Shown here piece after piece: positions 1-7,086 of a stretch of 34,898 bases of DNA. Position numbers and translations under genes: made by a program. The stretch is from contig NZ_PZKF01000029.1 of the NCBI RefSeq assembly GCF_003034995.1, forward strand, positions 1-34,898. The letters run 5' to 3'. Numbering within the stretch: position 1 is the first letter of the stretch; the number at the start of each line of letters is the position of its first letter. This stretch comes from Phaeovulum veldkampii DSM 11550. GTDB lineage: Bacteria > Pseudomonadota > Alphaproteobacteria > Rhodobacterales > Rhodobacteraceae. Below the pieces are notes generated by a model that searched no databases, was not told the DNA's origin, and was given only the letters and a program-made list of their open reading frames with translations.

Positions 1-12
1 TTCAGCTAACGC

Positions 13-417
13 TTACGCACAATCAAGATAACGAAGTAAATTGTCCTCGTCAGCACTTCCGGCCTTCTTGTTTACTGGTAGTTCTCTCTCGTCACCGGTG
101 GCTTCGATCAACGCAGTAAATGAGTGATAGGCGCTTTCCAGAATTTCCAGGCTATCACGAGCCATCAAATCTAAACAATTTCCCAAGTCTATGGCTGCGC
201 CAACAACAAATGGGTCGGTGAAATCGCCTCTTTGAACTTTCCAGTTCGCCCATTCCCAGGCCCTTGCTGGGTCAGATTCCCAAAAATAAATACCAGGGCC
301 GAGCCAGTCGTACTCTCGATCACTCCCATCCATGGGTGCGCCGCTCAGGATCGCCTCACCCACCTTGGCGCTGCAACCATGATAGCCCAATACAAATGAA
401 GTCTGGAGCCGAGCCAT
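13..417 (-). CDS. ADP-ribosyltransferase-like protein, probably truncated
   Basis: Protein of 134 aa. Near the N-terminus is a GYHGC motif (residues 11-15), followed by WLGPGIYFWE and an Ala/Trp-rich helix (ARAWEWA). This H-G then G-I-Y-F pattern recalls the first two catalytic motifs of PARP-type ADP-ribosyltransferases. That relationship is inference. As I remember them, related phage and bacterial proteins are longer, about 200 aa, and carry a third conserved motif after the point where this ORF stops (LLRYLDCA), so the protein may lack the third active-site strand. The ATG at 417 overlaps the stop of the upstream small gene as TAATG, which indicates translational coupling. A toxin or modifying enzyme is the likely role; no target can be read from the sequence. 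Confidence 0.6.
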   Translation of the reverse strand: MARLQTSFVLGYHGCSAKVGEAILSGAPMDGSDREYDWLGPGIYFWESDPARAWEWANWKVQRGDFTDPFVVGAAIDLGNCLDLMARDSLEILESAYHSFTALIEATGDERELPVNKKAGSADEDNLLRYLDCA

Positions 418-578
418 TAAGCTGCTACGGGTTCCTTGTACTCAGGCGCAAGCTTCCCGTCCTTGAGGTAGATACCCTCATCAACCAAGGCCTTCTTCGC
501 CTTGGAAGACGATTTTGTAGTTTTCTTGGTATAAGCTTGCAGAGCTTTTTGAATTTCTAGCTTTTTTTCTTTATTCAT
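417..578 (-). CDS. Small lysine-rich protein coupled to the ART-like gene (antitoxin candidate)
   Basis: A 53-aa ORF starting MNKEKKLEIQKALQ and ending KEPVAA. It is preceded by a strong ribosome binding site (GGAGGA, about 7 nt before the ATG). Its TAA stop shares one base with the ATG of the next gene (TAATG). The N-terminal half is a charged, probably helical segment rich in Lys with a KKTTKSSSKAKKA stretch. The C-terminal half (EGIYLKDGKLAPEYK) looks like a short beta-hairpin. Size, order and coupling fit an antitoxin or cognate regulator preceding a toxin, but no known antitoxin fold is recognisable. The gene is real on RBS and coupling grounds; its role is inference. Confidence 0.6.
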   Translation of the reverse strand: MNKEKKLEIQKALQAYTKKTTKSSSKAKKALVDEGIYLKDGKLAPEYKEPVAA

Positions 579-645
579 AACGTGTCCTCCGACATTGCCT
601 CTGTAGCACGAACCGCCACGGCCAGACTAGCAGTTTCTCATCACA

Positions 646-876
646 CTACCTCTTCGGCGACACGTCCTTCATCGCAGCCTGCAGGAGCAGCGCCACGTTC
701 TCAGCGGTGCAGTTGCAGCCCTTTCCGTCCGGGATGCGCGTGGCGGAGATGGGATACTTGGGTCGGCGTGGGTCGATGCCAGCGACGCGGAACCGCTCGC
801 GCCTTGTCGAGAACTCATGGCCGAAGTCATCTGGCGACAGCCCGAACTCTTCGGCAAGCGCCAGTTTGCAAGGCCA
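646..876 (-). pseudogene. Remnant of an unrecognised gene (3' part)
   Basis: This frame stays open for 76 codons to a TAG at 646-648 and has protein-like composition (for example EEFGLSPDDFGHEFSTRRE, then ISATRIPDGKG). An in-frame TGA at 877-879 lies immediately upstream, and there is no ATG near the beginning. An ATG-started frame at 890 overlaps it in another register, which suggests a frameshift or a fusion with unrelated sequence. I do not recognise the family. It lies between the toxin-like pair and the IS remnant, in a stretch that appears to have been rearranged. Confidence 0.4.
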
Positions 877-982
877 TCATTGGTAGTCATTGACTACACA
901 GTCGCCACGAGCTACATAAAGCCCTGAAGAAATCGTCTACTCGAAAACCGCTCAGAAGGCGCTTGTGCGAATGCCTCGGAAC

Positions 983-1126
983 GGCGTTGTTGCAGAACTC
1001 TGTCTTCGAAGGATTCACATCGCGAATCCATGCTGTTAGACGGGGTGCATGAGCAAGCCTGCACCCGCCCGCTACCGCACGACTAACTGGTCCAGCTACA
1101 CCGCCTCGCTTCGCAAACGCGGGTCC
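983..1126 (+). mobile_element. IS5-family insertion sequence remnant (5' end only)
   Basis: The ATG at 1049 opens a frame beginning MSKPAPARYRTTNWSSY and continuing to LRKRGS. This is the characteristic N-terminus of IS5-family (IS903-like group) transposases, which are about 300 aa when complete. Homology stops after LRKRGS at about 1126, where the sequence becomes the start of the phage tape-measure gene read on the other strand. Upstream, GGCGTTGTTGCAG at 983 resembles a terminal inverted repeat of this type of IS, so the left end is placed there by inference. Only about 26 transposase codons remain, so the element is dead. Its position suggests an IS-mediated deletion of the distal phage tail operon. 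Confidence 0.6.
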
Positions 1127-1260
1127 CCGAAAGTCATCGGTAGACCATTGTTCTCCCTGATGCGGGTGGAAATGCCGGCGAGCGCACTAGCGGCCTGGCG
1201 CGCAGGGCTTGTGACGCGATCGAGAAGCTCGATCACCAGCTGGGAGGTCAGCGTTGCCAT
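1096..1260 (-). pseudogene. Tape-measure protein, N-terminal fragment
   Basis: The ORF starts MATLTSQLVIELLDRVTSPA and continues through RENNGLPMTFGD, a sequence type I associate with the N-terminus of tail tape-measure proteins. Its place directly after gpE/E' matches P2 gene T. Complete tape-measure proteins are many hundreds of residues long. Here phage-like sequence ends after about 45 codons and the frame runs a few codons into the antisense of the IS5 transposase start before a TAG at 1096-1098. Without a tape measure no tail of defined length can be built, so this break alone should make the prophage defective. The start is ATG 1260, 11 nt after the E' stop. Confidence 0.6.
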
Positions 1261-1270
1261 GGGGTCAGGT

Positions 1271-1686
1271 TCACTTCGGTATTGCGGCGCGTGCCAGACG
1301 ACGGGCCTCGGCGTGCCAAAGCACCAGCTCTGGCCAGTCCATATCCATCAGATCCGTGATCGACGTGTTCAGCCAGTGGGCAGTTTCGGCTGTGACGGCG
1401 CGCCAGTCGCGGATGCCGTGCCCTTTGGGAAAAAACCGGCGATCACCTCGGAGATCGCGGTAAAATCATCCGTATCCATGTCTTCGATCGCCTCGCGCGG
1501 CAGGTCGGTCAGAACGGCAGCCATCAGAATGCCCTGTTCCAACTGATCCTCAATCCCGGCCAGGGCATCCTGCAGGGTCTTGAGGTCCTTCACTTTGGGC
1601 TTCTTGACGCTGACCTCACTGAGGACCTGATCCCCCAAAGCGATCGGCACCGAAAGCGGCAGCCGTTTATTGTGATGCTGTGCCAT
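1271..1686 (-). CDS. gpE-E' extended tail assembly protein made by -1 frameshift
   Basis: Shares its start with gpE, then shifts to the -1 frame at the slippery run (1420-1435) and continues to a TGA at 1271-1273. The extension reads GIRDWRAVTAETAHWLN and later MDMDWPELVLWHAEARRLA. The Trp-rich pattern with L.M...EL..W...A is the pattern of P2 E' (GpE-type) extensions. The predicted product is about 138 aa. The extension has no convincing start codon of its own. Programmed frameshifting in this position is conserved in tailed phages; the shift itself is predicted, not shown. Confidence 0.6.
1369..1686 (-). CDS. Tail assembly chaperone gpE (P2-like)
   Basis: A 105-aa protein starting MAQHHNKRLPLSVPIALGD. 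The ATG at 1686 has GAGAGG about 5 nt upstream and was chosen over a TTG four codons earlier that overlaps the tube-gene stop. Sequence (KKPKVKDLKTLQDAL, then a DFTAISEVIAGFFPKG stretch), size and position between the tail tube and tape-measure genes match the P2 gpE/phage tail assembly chaperone family. Such proteins bind the tape measure during tail assembly and are not in the virion. The 3' part carries a slippery run at 1420-1435 that allows a -1 shift into a longer E-E' product. Confidence 0.75.
   Translation of the reverse strand: MAQHHNKRLPLSVPIALGDQVLSEVSVKKPKVKDLKTLQDALAGIEDQLEQGILMAAVLTDLPREAIEDMDTDDFTAISEVIAGFFPKGTASATGAPSQPKLPTG
1420..1435 (-). promoter_or_regulatory. Programmed -1 ribosomal frameshift site in gpE
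   Basis: The minus strand reads TTTTTTCCCAAAGGGC. In the gpE frame this contains three consecutive overlapping X-XXY-YYZ heptamers: T-TTC-CCA, C-CCA-AAG and A-AAG-GGC. Slipping at any of them joins gpE to the same downstream E' frame. Confidence 0.65.
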
Positions 1687-1694
1687 GGGCCCTC

Positions 1695-2231
1695 TCAAAA
1701 TCCGTTTGGAATGCGCAGGATGTTGCGCTCATCGGCATTCTGGGAGGTGCCATCCACGCGCCAATCTGCGGTGAAAAAATCCCAGTAGAGTTTCTCGACT
1801 CCGCCAAAATGCAGCTCGTAATGCAGAATTTCCGAGATCGAATAATCAAAGCCCTGCATTTCGCCGCGCTGGAAGGCTTCGGGGTTGGCCGCCCCAAGCC
1901 GGCCTTCAAGCACGGCTTTCGCCTCGATGGCCTCGCCCGTCCGTTTCGAGCGGATCGATCCATAGGCGGTGAATTTCTTGCGCGAGGCCGCCCCCAGCCC
2001 AAACTGTGTCAGCAGGTCCGGGTCCCAGCCAGCCAGCTTGAAGCTCGCTTCCAGTTTTTGGATACCAACGGCCACCTCGATCTGCACGCGCGAGCCGCCC
2101 GGGTGATAATCCTGAAAGCTTTCCTGCAGATTGGGCAGCTGCAACTCGGTCAGCGTCAGGTGTTTCGAGGCCGTCGGGTCCTCATCGCCGCAAAAGAGGT
2201 TTGCGGCTTCCATGATGTAGATATTGCTCAT
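1695..2231 (-). CDS. Major tail tube protein (P2 FII-like)
   Basis: A 178-aa protein (MSNIYIMEAANLFCGDEDP at the N-terminus). Length, position right after the sheath gene, and sequence (N-terminal IYIMEAANLF, central HPGGSRVQIEVAVGIQKLEASF) match the contractile tail tube family of P2 gpFII. It polymerises into the inner tube through which DNA passes, inside the sheath. The ATG at 2231 is preceded by AAGGGGA. Its TGA lies 8 nt before the gpE start, so the two genes are coupled. The ORF is full length and intact. Confidence 0.85.
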   Translation of the reverse strand: MSNIYIMEAANLFCGDEDPTASKHLTLTELQLPNLQESFQDYHPGGSRVQIEVAVGIQKLEASFKLAGWDPDLLTQFGLGAASRKKFTAYGSIRSKRTGEAIEAKAVLEGRLGAANPEAFQRGEMQGFDYSISEILHYELHFGGVEKLYWDFFTADWRVDGTSQNADERNILRIPNGF

Positions 2232-2243
2232 GGGCTTGTCCCC

Positions 2244-3491
2244 TTATCCCGTAATGGTGCCGACCTGCGCGAGCAGGTCATCCAGCAGCGCATCGAGCGC
2301 CGGGCGATAGCGGGCGGATTGAATGCCGAGGTACCGCAGCACCGGCGCCTCTTCCGCGGCAAAGCTCACAGTAAAGCGGCCCTGGCGCAGTTCCTCCGGC
2401 GTGTTCTGATCGCGGGTGAACTTCAGCTCGAAGCCCAGAATGTCACCATCGGCCTTGAGGTTCCGAAGCCCCGTTTCCATCGTGTTCAGGATCGCTTGGA
2501 TGGTTTGGCCGGTGACGTTGAAGCGCCCGAGATAGAAGCGCAGGGTCCGGAGCAGCATCAGATGGATGAAGTCCCGCCCACGGGTGACGTTGTAAAACCG
2601 CCAGAGATCATCCTCGCCGGCATTGTCGGTGCCAACGAAGATAAAGCCACCCTGACCGATGGCGCTTTCGACACCCATCTCGCCGCGCAGGATGACGCCG
2701 ATATTGGCCGAGAGCAGGCGCTGCCCCTCGGTCGCCCCGTCCGTCAGTGAGAAGTTGATGGGGCGCGAGGGTCCCGCAATCCCCTGCACCGGTTGATTTG
2801 CCCAGGAGTGGAAGGGGCGGCCCTGTTTTTCATGATCGCGGCGCACGCCTATGCCGATAATGGCCGGCGATGCGGGTTGGACCACACTCACGCCTTCGTC
2901 ATAGACCTTCACCGCCGGATCGACGGGAATGAGGCGAGACGAGGAGATGGTCTCGCGCCAGTCGATCGCGTCTTGCTCGGAGGTGGCCGGACCGTCGACC
3001 ACAGTATGGGCGAGGAGCTTTTCGCAGATGGGCGGCAGCGCGGCGCATACTGGGTTGGCCTCGGCCCCTGTGCGCTGGCTGGTGAACCCAGGCGCGCAAA
3101 GCAGCCGCGGGATCATGCCAATCTCAGGGCCTGCGCGCAGGAAGGCTGAAAGCCCCGTCAGCGCGCCGTCGCCCACGACATTGGCAATCGTTGCTGCGGC
3201 GTCGACACCGTCTTCGACGCGAACCAGGACCACCTTGGCAGCGACCTGGAATTCGCCGAGCTGCGCGTTCAAGAGCACCAGCGCGTCTTTCAGCGTGCCG
3301 GCGTCGCCAAGCGCGGTCAGCTTGTCCGCATCGTCGGAATAGAGAAAGACCGGCGTGTCAGTGGGAAACACCGATGCATCCGCATCCGGCGCTGTGCCGA
3401 TGATGCCGACCACCGACATATCGCTCCAGACCGGTGGGCGCGGCTCATTGTCGATCCGCGTGATCGAAATCCCGAAAGTCGGGTCGGACAT
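2244..3491 (-). CDS. Tail sheath protein (P2 FI-like)
   Basis: A 415-aa protein beginning MSDPTFGISITRIDNEPRPP. It has the family features of P2-type sheath proteins: an N-terminal VVGIIGTAPDAD segment, a central insertion domain, and a conserved C-terminal subtilisin-like sheath fold with GGFIFVGTDN, WRFYNVTRGRDFIH and NLKADGDILGFELKF. The length is close to P2 FI (396 aa). The sheath contracts on host contact and drives the tube through the envelope. GAGGAGG lies about 7 nt before ATG 3491. The gene is intact and is followed 12 nt later by the tube gene. Confidence 0.9.
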   Translation of the reverse strand: MSDPTFGISITRIDNEPRPPVWSDMSVVGIIGTAPDADASVFPTDTPVFLYSDDADKLTALGDAGTLKDALVLLNAQLGEFQVAAKVVLVRVEDGVDAAATIANVVGDGALTGLSAFLRAGPEIGMIPRLLCAPGFTSQRTGAEANPVCAALPPICEKLLAHTVVDGPATSEQDAIDWRETISSSRLIPVDPAVKVYDEGVSVVQPASPAIIGIGVRRDHEKQGRPFHSWANQPVQGIAGPSRPINFSLTDGATEGQRLLSANIGVILRGEMGVESAIGQGGFIFVGTDNAGEDDLWRFYNVTRGRDFIHLMLLRTLRFYLGRFNVTGQTIQAILNTMETGLRNLKADGDILGFELKFTRDQNTPEELRQGRFTVSFAAEEAPVLRYLGIQSARYRPALDALLDDLLAQVGTITG

Positions 3492-3531
3492 GACTGTCCC
3501 TCCTCAAAAATGTCAGGGCAAAAGGCGCCGG

Positions 3532-4338
3532 TCAGTAAGACCCGCCATCGACTGTGGTGATCTGGGCCTGCAACCCATCGAGTGTGCTTTGCAGGTTGGA
3601 GACCTGGGCAATGGTGTGCCCATGGCTACTGGCCGCCTTGCTGGCGAGCTGGGCCGTCAGCGTCGGAATATCGCCGATCCCGAGCGCCACCGTGCCGGTT
3701 TGGCCATTCACCGAGGACACCGGGCCATTGGCGAGCACGCTTTCGGCCACGGCTGCTGCATCGGCGGCATCTTGAGCGGCCTGCTGGGCCAAAAGCAACG
3801 TGTTCGCCACATTGGCGGCGGCCTCGATCAGCGCCGTGGCAAGGCCAGCGCTAGCGGATATCACCCAATCGTCATGCTGAGCGGCCCCGATGTCGCCGTG
3901 CATGGCGACAACCTCCCCTGCGAGCCCACCGTTTTCGCGCGCGTAAGCGGCCACCCGGAACACCGCCCAATCGTTCAGGCTGTCGATCCCGCCACGAGAG
4001 ATCACGACGTAGGGCGTGGGCGCGAAGAGCGCGCGCGCCGGCGTGTCATCGATCTCAAAACTGGTCTCTAGCCCGACCGCAAGCGTCAACGGCGTCGAGG
4101 ACGTGGCCACAAGAAACCCATTTTCTGCGGCCGCAGATGCTGTGGCCAGCGCAGGGCCCAAGACCTCATTCACCCGGGTCAGCCCGAGCGTGACCAGATT
4201 GTCGGTCGCCGTGCCAATCTGCGCGAGCTGCGTGTTCAATTCCGCAAGGCTTTCTGCAATCAGGCGATAGCGGCGGTTGAAGAAATCCCGATCGAGATCC
4301 TGATTGTCGCGCACGCGTAGGTCTTCGAACCTCAGCAT
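3532..4338 (-). CDS. Putative tail fibre / receptor-binding protein
   Basis: A 268-aa protein in the P2 gene H position, between tail protein I and the sheath. The N-terminus (MLRFEDLRVRDNQDLDRDFF) starts with a charged helical segment. The middle is Ala-rich and probably coiled coil (QQAAQDAADAAAVAES). The C-terminus carries SSVNGQTGTVALGIGDIP and SHGHTIAQVSNLQSTLDGLQ, a repeat type common in phage fibre shafts. Attachment to the baseplate is inferred from position. It is short for a complete fibre, so a separate distal subunit or a host-range tip may have been lost. Its ATG lies 5 nt after the stop of gpI. Confidence 0.6.
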   Translation of the reverse strand: MLRFEDLRVRDNQDLDRDFFNRRYRLIAESLAELNTQLAQIGTATDNLVTLGLTRVNEVLGPALATASAAAENGFLVATSSTPLTLAVGLETSFEIDDTPARALFAPTPYVVISRGGIDSLNDWAVFRVAAYARENGGLAGEVVAMHGDIGAAQHDDWVISASAGLATALIEAAANVANTLLLAQQAAQDAADAAAVAESVLANGPVSSVNGQTGTVALGIGDIPTLTAQLASKAASSHGHTIAQVSNLQSTLDGLQAQITTVDGGSY

Positions 4339-4342
4339 GACG

Positions 4343-5245
4343 TCAGCCCTTCTTCAGAGGCTCGGATGTGGCGATAGCCTCAGGGTGCTCTGCGGACAGG
4401 CCGTCGAAGATTGCCGCGGTGACGGTGTAGCGCGCGCCCGGCCGAAACCGGGCACCGGCGAATTCAAGGGGACGGTTCACCGTCACCCGGTAGTGGGTCG
4501 GTTTGGAGGCCATGAGTTGATTTTCCTTGATGGGATTAGCTTTGCGCGTATCGTCGATCAGGAACGCCTGCGCTTTCGGCCGATCGCCAAGGTGAATGGC
4601 CGCCGTGGGTTTGGGCGCCAGCACCACCTCGTCATAGGAAATTGCGTCGAAGGCTCCAACGCGTTCTGGGGTCACCGTGCGAACCGTCAGATCAGTCTCC
4701 GCGCCGCGGTCGTAGAGTTTTGCTGTGCGGATATATTTGGTCTCAGCAATCGAGACCGGATTATTGGGCCCCGCGAAAGCCGTGCCCGGGCCGTCTGGTG
4801 CCGACAAAAACCGGGTGTTCCGGCCGGAAACACCCCGGGCAATAAAGGGATAGATCCGAAGTTGCGCGAAGCGATCGAGATAGGCCCCGCGTTCCGCCTC
4901 GGTCAGCGCCTTGGACAGATAGGTCTTGGCTGGCGGCACGATAAACCGTCGCGCTTCCGCGCCCATGACCGCAAGCGCCTCCGCGATGGCGGTTTGGGTG
5001 CCCTTGATGGCATGGAATGGCAGTGAACGTGCGGTGCGCGCGCGTTTTTTCTGCTCCGGCCAGTCCTTATCCCAGAGATCCACCGACAGCCCCCAGGCGA
5101 GCCAAGGCAGATGGGATGCTGGCACCGCCGCAGGTTGGACCAGTTCATGCAGGCCGATGGGCAGATCAGCGATGCGCGCGCCGGTGAGGTCAGCGGCCTC
5201 CTCGAAGGAAGTCCGGTTGTCGGGCAGCAGGGTTTCTTGGGTCAT
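4343..5245 (-). CDS. Baseplate/tail protein I (P2 gpI-like)
   Basis: A 300-aa protein starting MTQETLLPDNRTSFEEAAD. Residues 1-110 contain the signature of P2 tail protein I: PAAVPASHLPWLAWGLSVDLW followed by the HAIKGTQTAIAEAL segment. P2 gpI itself is about 176 aa. The extra C-terminal part here (about 190-300, including MASKPTHYRVTVNRPLEFAG) has its own small-domain character and may be an adaptor fused to gpI. It is required for baseplate wedge assembly. It lies downstream of gene J, separated from it by the plus-strand AbrB-like insertion. Confidence 0.75.
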   Translation of the reverse strand: MTQETLLPDNRTSFEEAADLTGARIADLPIGLHELVQPAAVPASHLPWLAWGLSVDLWDKDWPEQKKRARTARSLPFHAIKGTQTAIAEALAVMGAEARRFIVPPAKTYLSKALTEAERGAYLDRFAQLRIYPFIARGVSGRNTRFLSAPDGPGTAFAGPNNPVSIAETKYIRTAKLYDRGAETDLTVRTVTPERVGAFDAISYDEVVLAPKPTAAIHLGDRPKAQAFLIDDTRKANPIKENQLMASKPTHYRVTVNRPLEFAGARFRPGARYTVTAAIFDGLSAEHPEAIATSEPLKKG

Positions 5246-5339
5246 CGTGCCGCCTCCGGATATTTCAAGTTAGGTCGGCATCCTGTGCTTTGCTGTTGGC
5301 GCCATGCAGAGCTACACTCTGAGGCAAAGGGGTTTGGCC

Positions 5340-5540
5340 ATGACGACTTCAACAACGCTGTCACCGGACTTTGAAATCACGCTGCCACGTGATCTTTGCG
5401 TGCGACGTGGATGGGTTCCTGGCCAGGATTTCATTCTCCTGCCCAAGCCGAGTGGTGTGCTTATTCTTCCCGTCTCAAGCCTAGACGAGCTGAAAGGAAT
5501 AGCGACAGGCGCATCAGCCCGCGATTTCCGTGAAAGGTGA
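5340..5540 (+). CDS. Orphan AbrB/MazE-type antitoxin-like protein
   Basis: A 66-aa protein starting MTTSTTLSPDFEITLPRDL. The pattern ITLPRDLCVRRGWVPGQDF, hydrophobic strands, then PVSSLDELKGIATG and a final RDFRER matches the swapped-hairpin AbrB/MazE/SpoVT DNA-binding fold with a toxin-binding tail. An upstream ATG at 5304 is possible, but AAAGGGG precedes the 5340 start. It occupies the gap between baseplate genes J and I on the opposite strand. There is no adjacent toxin gene on either strand. It could neutralise a host toxin or act as a small regulator. Confidence 0.65.
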   Translation: MTTSTTLSPDFEITLPRDLCVRRGWVPGQDFILLPKPSGVLILPVSSLDELKGIATGASARDFRER

Positions 5541-5541
5541 T

Positions 5542-6429
5542 CTACGCGTCGCGCAGATCCGCGACCGTTATGTTGATGGCCTCGACGGCGTAGACCTCGG
5601 TCGGCCCCAGAACGATATCTGCAGAAGGCGAAAGCAAATCCACTGAATGCACGCCCTCCTGGTGCAGTTTCGAGAAGATGGCTGATCGACGCAGGTTCAT
5701 CCCCAGCATGCGGTTTGCTTCCACCCAATCGGTCAGCGCTGTGACGGCGCGATCGCGCACCAGATTGCCATCGGGCCCCGGATATAGCGTCAGTGTTGCC
5801 GTGATGGTCACCGGATGCACCCCGGGTCCGAGCACCTCAACCATATCGGTAAGCGGCCGGACGTCGTTGTCGATCAGCGAAAGGCGCACGGCTTCGCGTT
5901 CCTCGAGGCTAGGCATGGGATCATCGCCCGCGCGCAACATGGTCACCCGGACGCGACCCGGCGTCGTCATGATCGCACTCGCATCCCGCGCCCATGGGGC
6001 GGCACCAAGGGCATGATAGACGTAGGCCCCCTCGGGTCCCGCGACCGAAAAAGCATCAGGCGCCAGCTGCACCCGGCGGCGCAGGCGCGCGTCATCTTCG
6101 GCAACCAGCGCCCCGGTTTCGTCATCGATCTGCATTCGGGCTGTCGCAAAGAGTGCGGCCAGATGATCGAGGTTCGTGCCATAAGCCGAGGCCAACAGCA
6201 CAGACCGGGCGGCGTCATTGATCCGCGCGCGCAGAAGCAGTTCCCGATAGGCAAAGGCCTCAATCAGTTTGCGCGCGGGCTCGCTTTCGAGATCGATGAC
6301 GCCGGCAATGTCGGGAAACCGCACGACCAAATCATCGCGCATGTCTCTGACGATGGTCTCATAGTCCAGCGTCTCGATCACATCGGGCGGCGGCAAACCG
6401 GCCAGATTGATGGCGGTGAAACGGCTCAT
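5542..6429 (-). CDS. Baseplate assembly protein J (P2 gpJ-like)
   Basis: A 295-aa protein starting MSRFTAINLAGLPPPDVIE. The pairs ETLDYETIVRDMRDDLV, YRELLLRARINDAARS and ASAYGTNLDHLAALF are typical of the P2 baseplate J family, as is its length (P2 J is 302 aa). It forms the wedge of the contractile baseplate together with gpW and gpI. The start is set by an ATGA overlap with the W stop (6426-6429). Longer in-frame extensions upstream overlap W and were rejected. Confidence 0.85.
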   Translation of the reverse strand: MSRFTAINLAGLPPPDVIETLDYETIVRDMRDDLVVRFPDIAGVIDLESEPARKLIEAFAYRELLLRARINDAARSVLLASAYGTNLDHLAALFATARMQIDDETGALVAEDDARLRRRVQLAPDAFSVAGPEGAYVYHALGAAPWARDASAIMTTPGRVRVTMLRAGDDPMPSLEEREAVRLSLIDNDVRPLTDMVEVLGPGVHPVTITATLTLYPGPDGNLVRDRAVTALTDWVEANRMLGMNLRRSAIFSKLHQEGVHSVDLLSPSADIVLGPTEVYAVEAINITVADLRDA

Positions 6430-6851
6430 GCCAGGGCCTCGCGTGTTTCGATCAGGACGCCATCGGGGTTGGCATAGGCATCGATGCGGCGCGCGCCCTC
6501 CACGGTGTAGTCGCCAAACATCGCCCGGGGGCGGTATTCGCCCTCGAGAAAGACGTGCAAGGCGCCCGCGCGCGTGACCTCGACGACCTGAATGCGCGTC
6601 ACCCGGTAGCGCGGCTCGAATTGCTCGATGGCCGAGGTCACCGCCGCGAAAAACGGCGTGACTTCGTTTGGGCTGATCGTGCGCCCCATCAGATGCGGCA
6701 CGAAAGAACCATACCATTCCCGCATCACCCGGCTGCCAAACCGTGTGGTGAAGATATCCTGAAGGCTTTGCACCACATGCGGCCAGCCCTCCAAGAGGCG
6801 GCCTGTCGCGGCATTCAGCCCGGCCGACGGATTCGAAGAGCGGTTTACCAT
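6426..6851 (-). CDS. Baseplate wedge protein W (gp25-like)
   Basis: A 141-aa protein (MVNRSSNPSAGLNAATGRLL). It matches the GPW/gp25 family: IFTTRFGSRVMREWYGS, then TPFFAAVTSAIEQFEPRYRV and IQVVEVTRAGAL. T4 gp25 and P2 W bridge the baseplate hub and the first sheath ring. The gene is followed by J with an ATGA overlap, the standard W-J order. It is intact. Confidence 0.85.
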   Translation of the reverse strand: MVNRSSNPSAGLNAATGRLLEGWPHVVQSLQDIFTTRFGSRVMREWYGSFVPHLMGRTISPNEVTPFFAAVTSAIEQFEPRYRVTRIQVVEVTRAGALHVFLEGEYRPRAMFGDYTVEGARRIDAYANPDGVLIETREALA

Positions 6852-6860
6852 AGTGCTGCG

Positions 6861-7073
6861 TTACTCCGTGGCCTCGGGCGCATCAGGTTTTGCCGCAGCT
6901 TTTTCGGATTTCGTGGCTTTGGCAGCGGGTTTGATATCCAGCGCGCGCAGAGAACCGAGGCGGACCTCGTGTTCGGCCTGTTTTTCGGTGAGGGTCAGGA
7001 TCGTACCTACGCCAGTATTGGTTTGGCCTGCCACAAAGCGGCCGGCGGTTTCGGTGATGGCGTAGCGTGGCAT
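6861..7073 (-). CDS. Small phage protein of unknown function between V and W
   Basis: A 70-aa protein (MPRYAITETAGRFVAGQTNT) with an N-terminal beta-rich part and a Lys/Ala-rich C-terminus (KPAAKATKSEKAAAKPD). The ATG at 7073 was chosen because the longer in-frame ORF runs into gene V. It sits in the baseplate operon, 13 nt after V and 9 nt before W, so a structural or assembly role in the baseplate is plausible. I do not recognise the family. Confidence 0.55.
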   Translation of the reverse strand: MPRYAITETAGRFVAGQTNTGVGTILTLTEKQAEHEVRLGSLRALDIKPAAKATKSEKAAAKPDAPEATE

Positions 7074-7086
7074 TGGATTGTCCTTG

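Noticed and set aside
1680-2750. 356-codon plus-strand frame opposite the tube and sheath genes
   Set aside because: Antisense to two well-supported tail genes; its sequence has no recognisable protein pattern.
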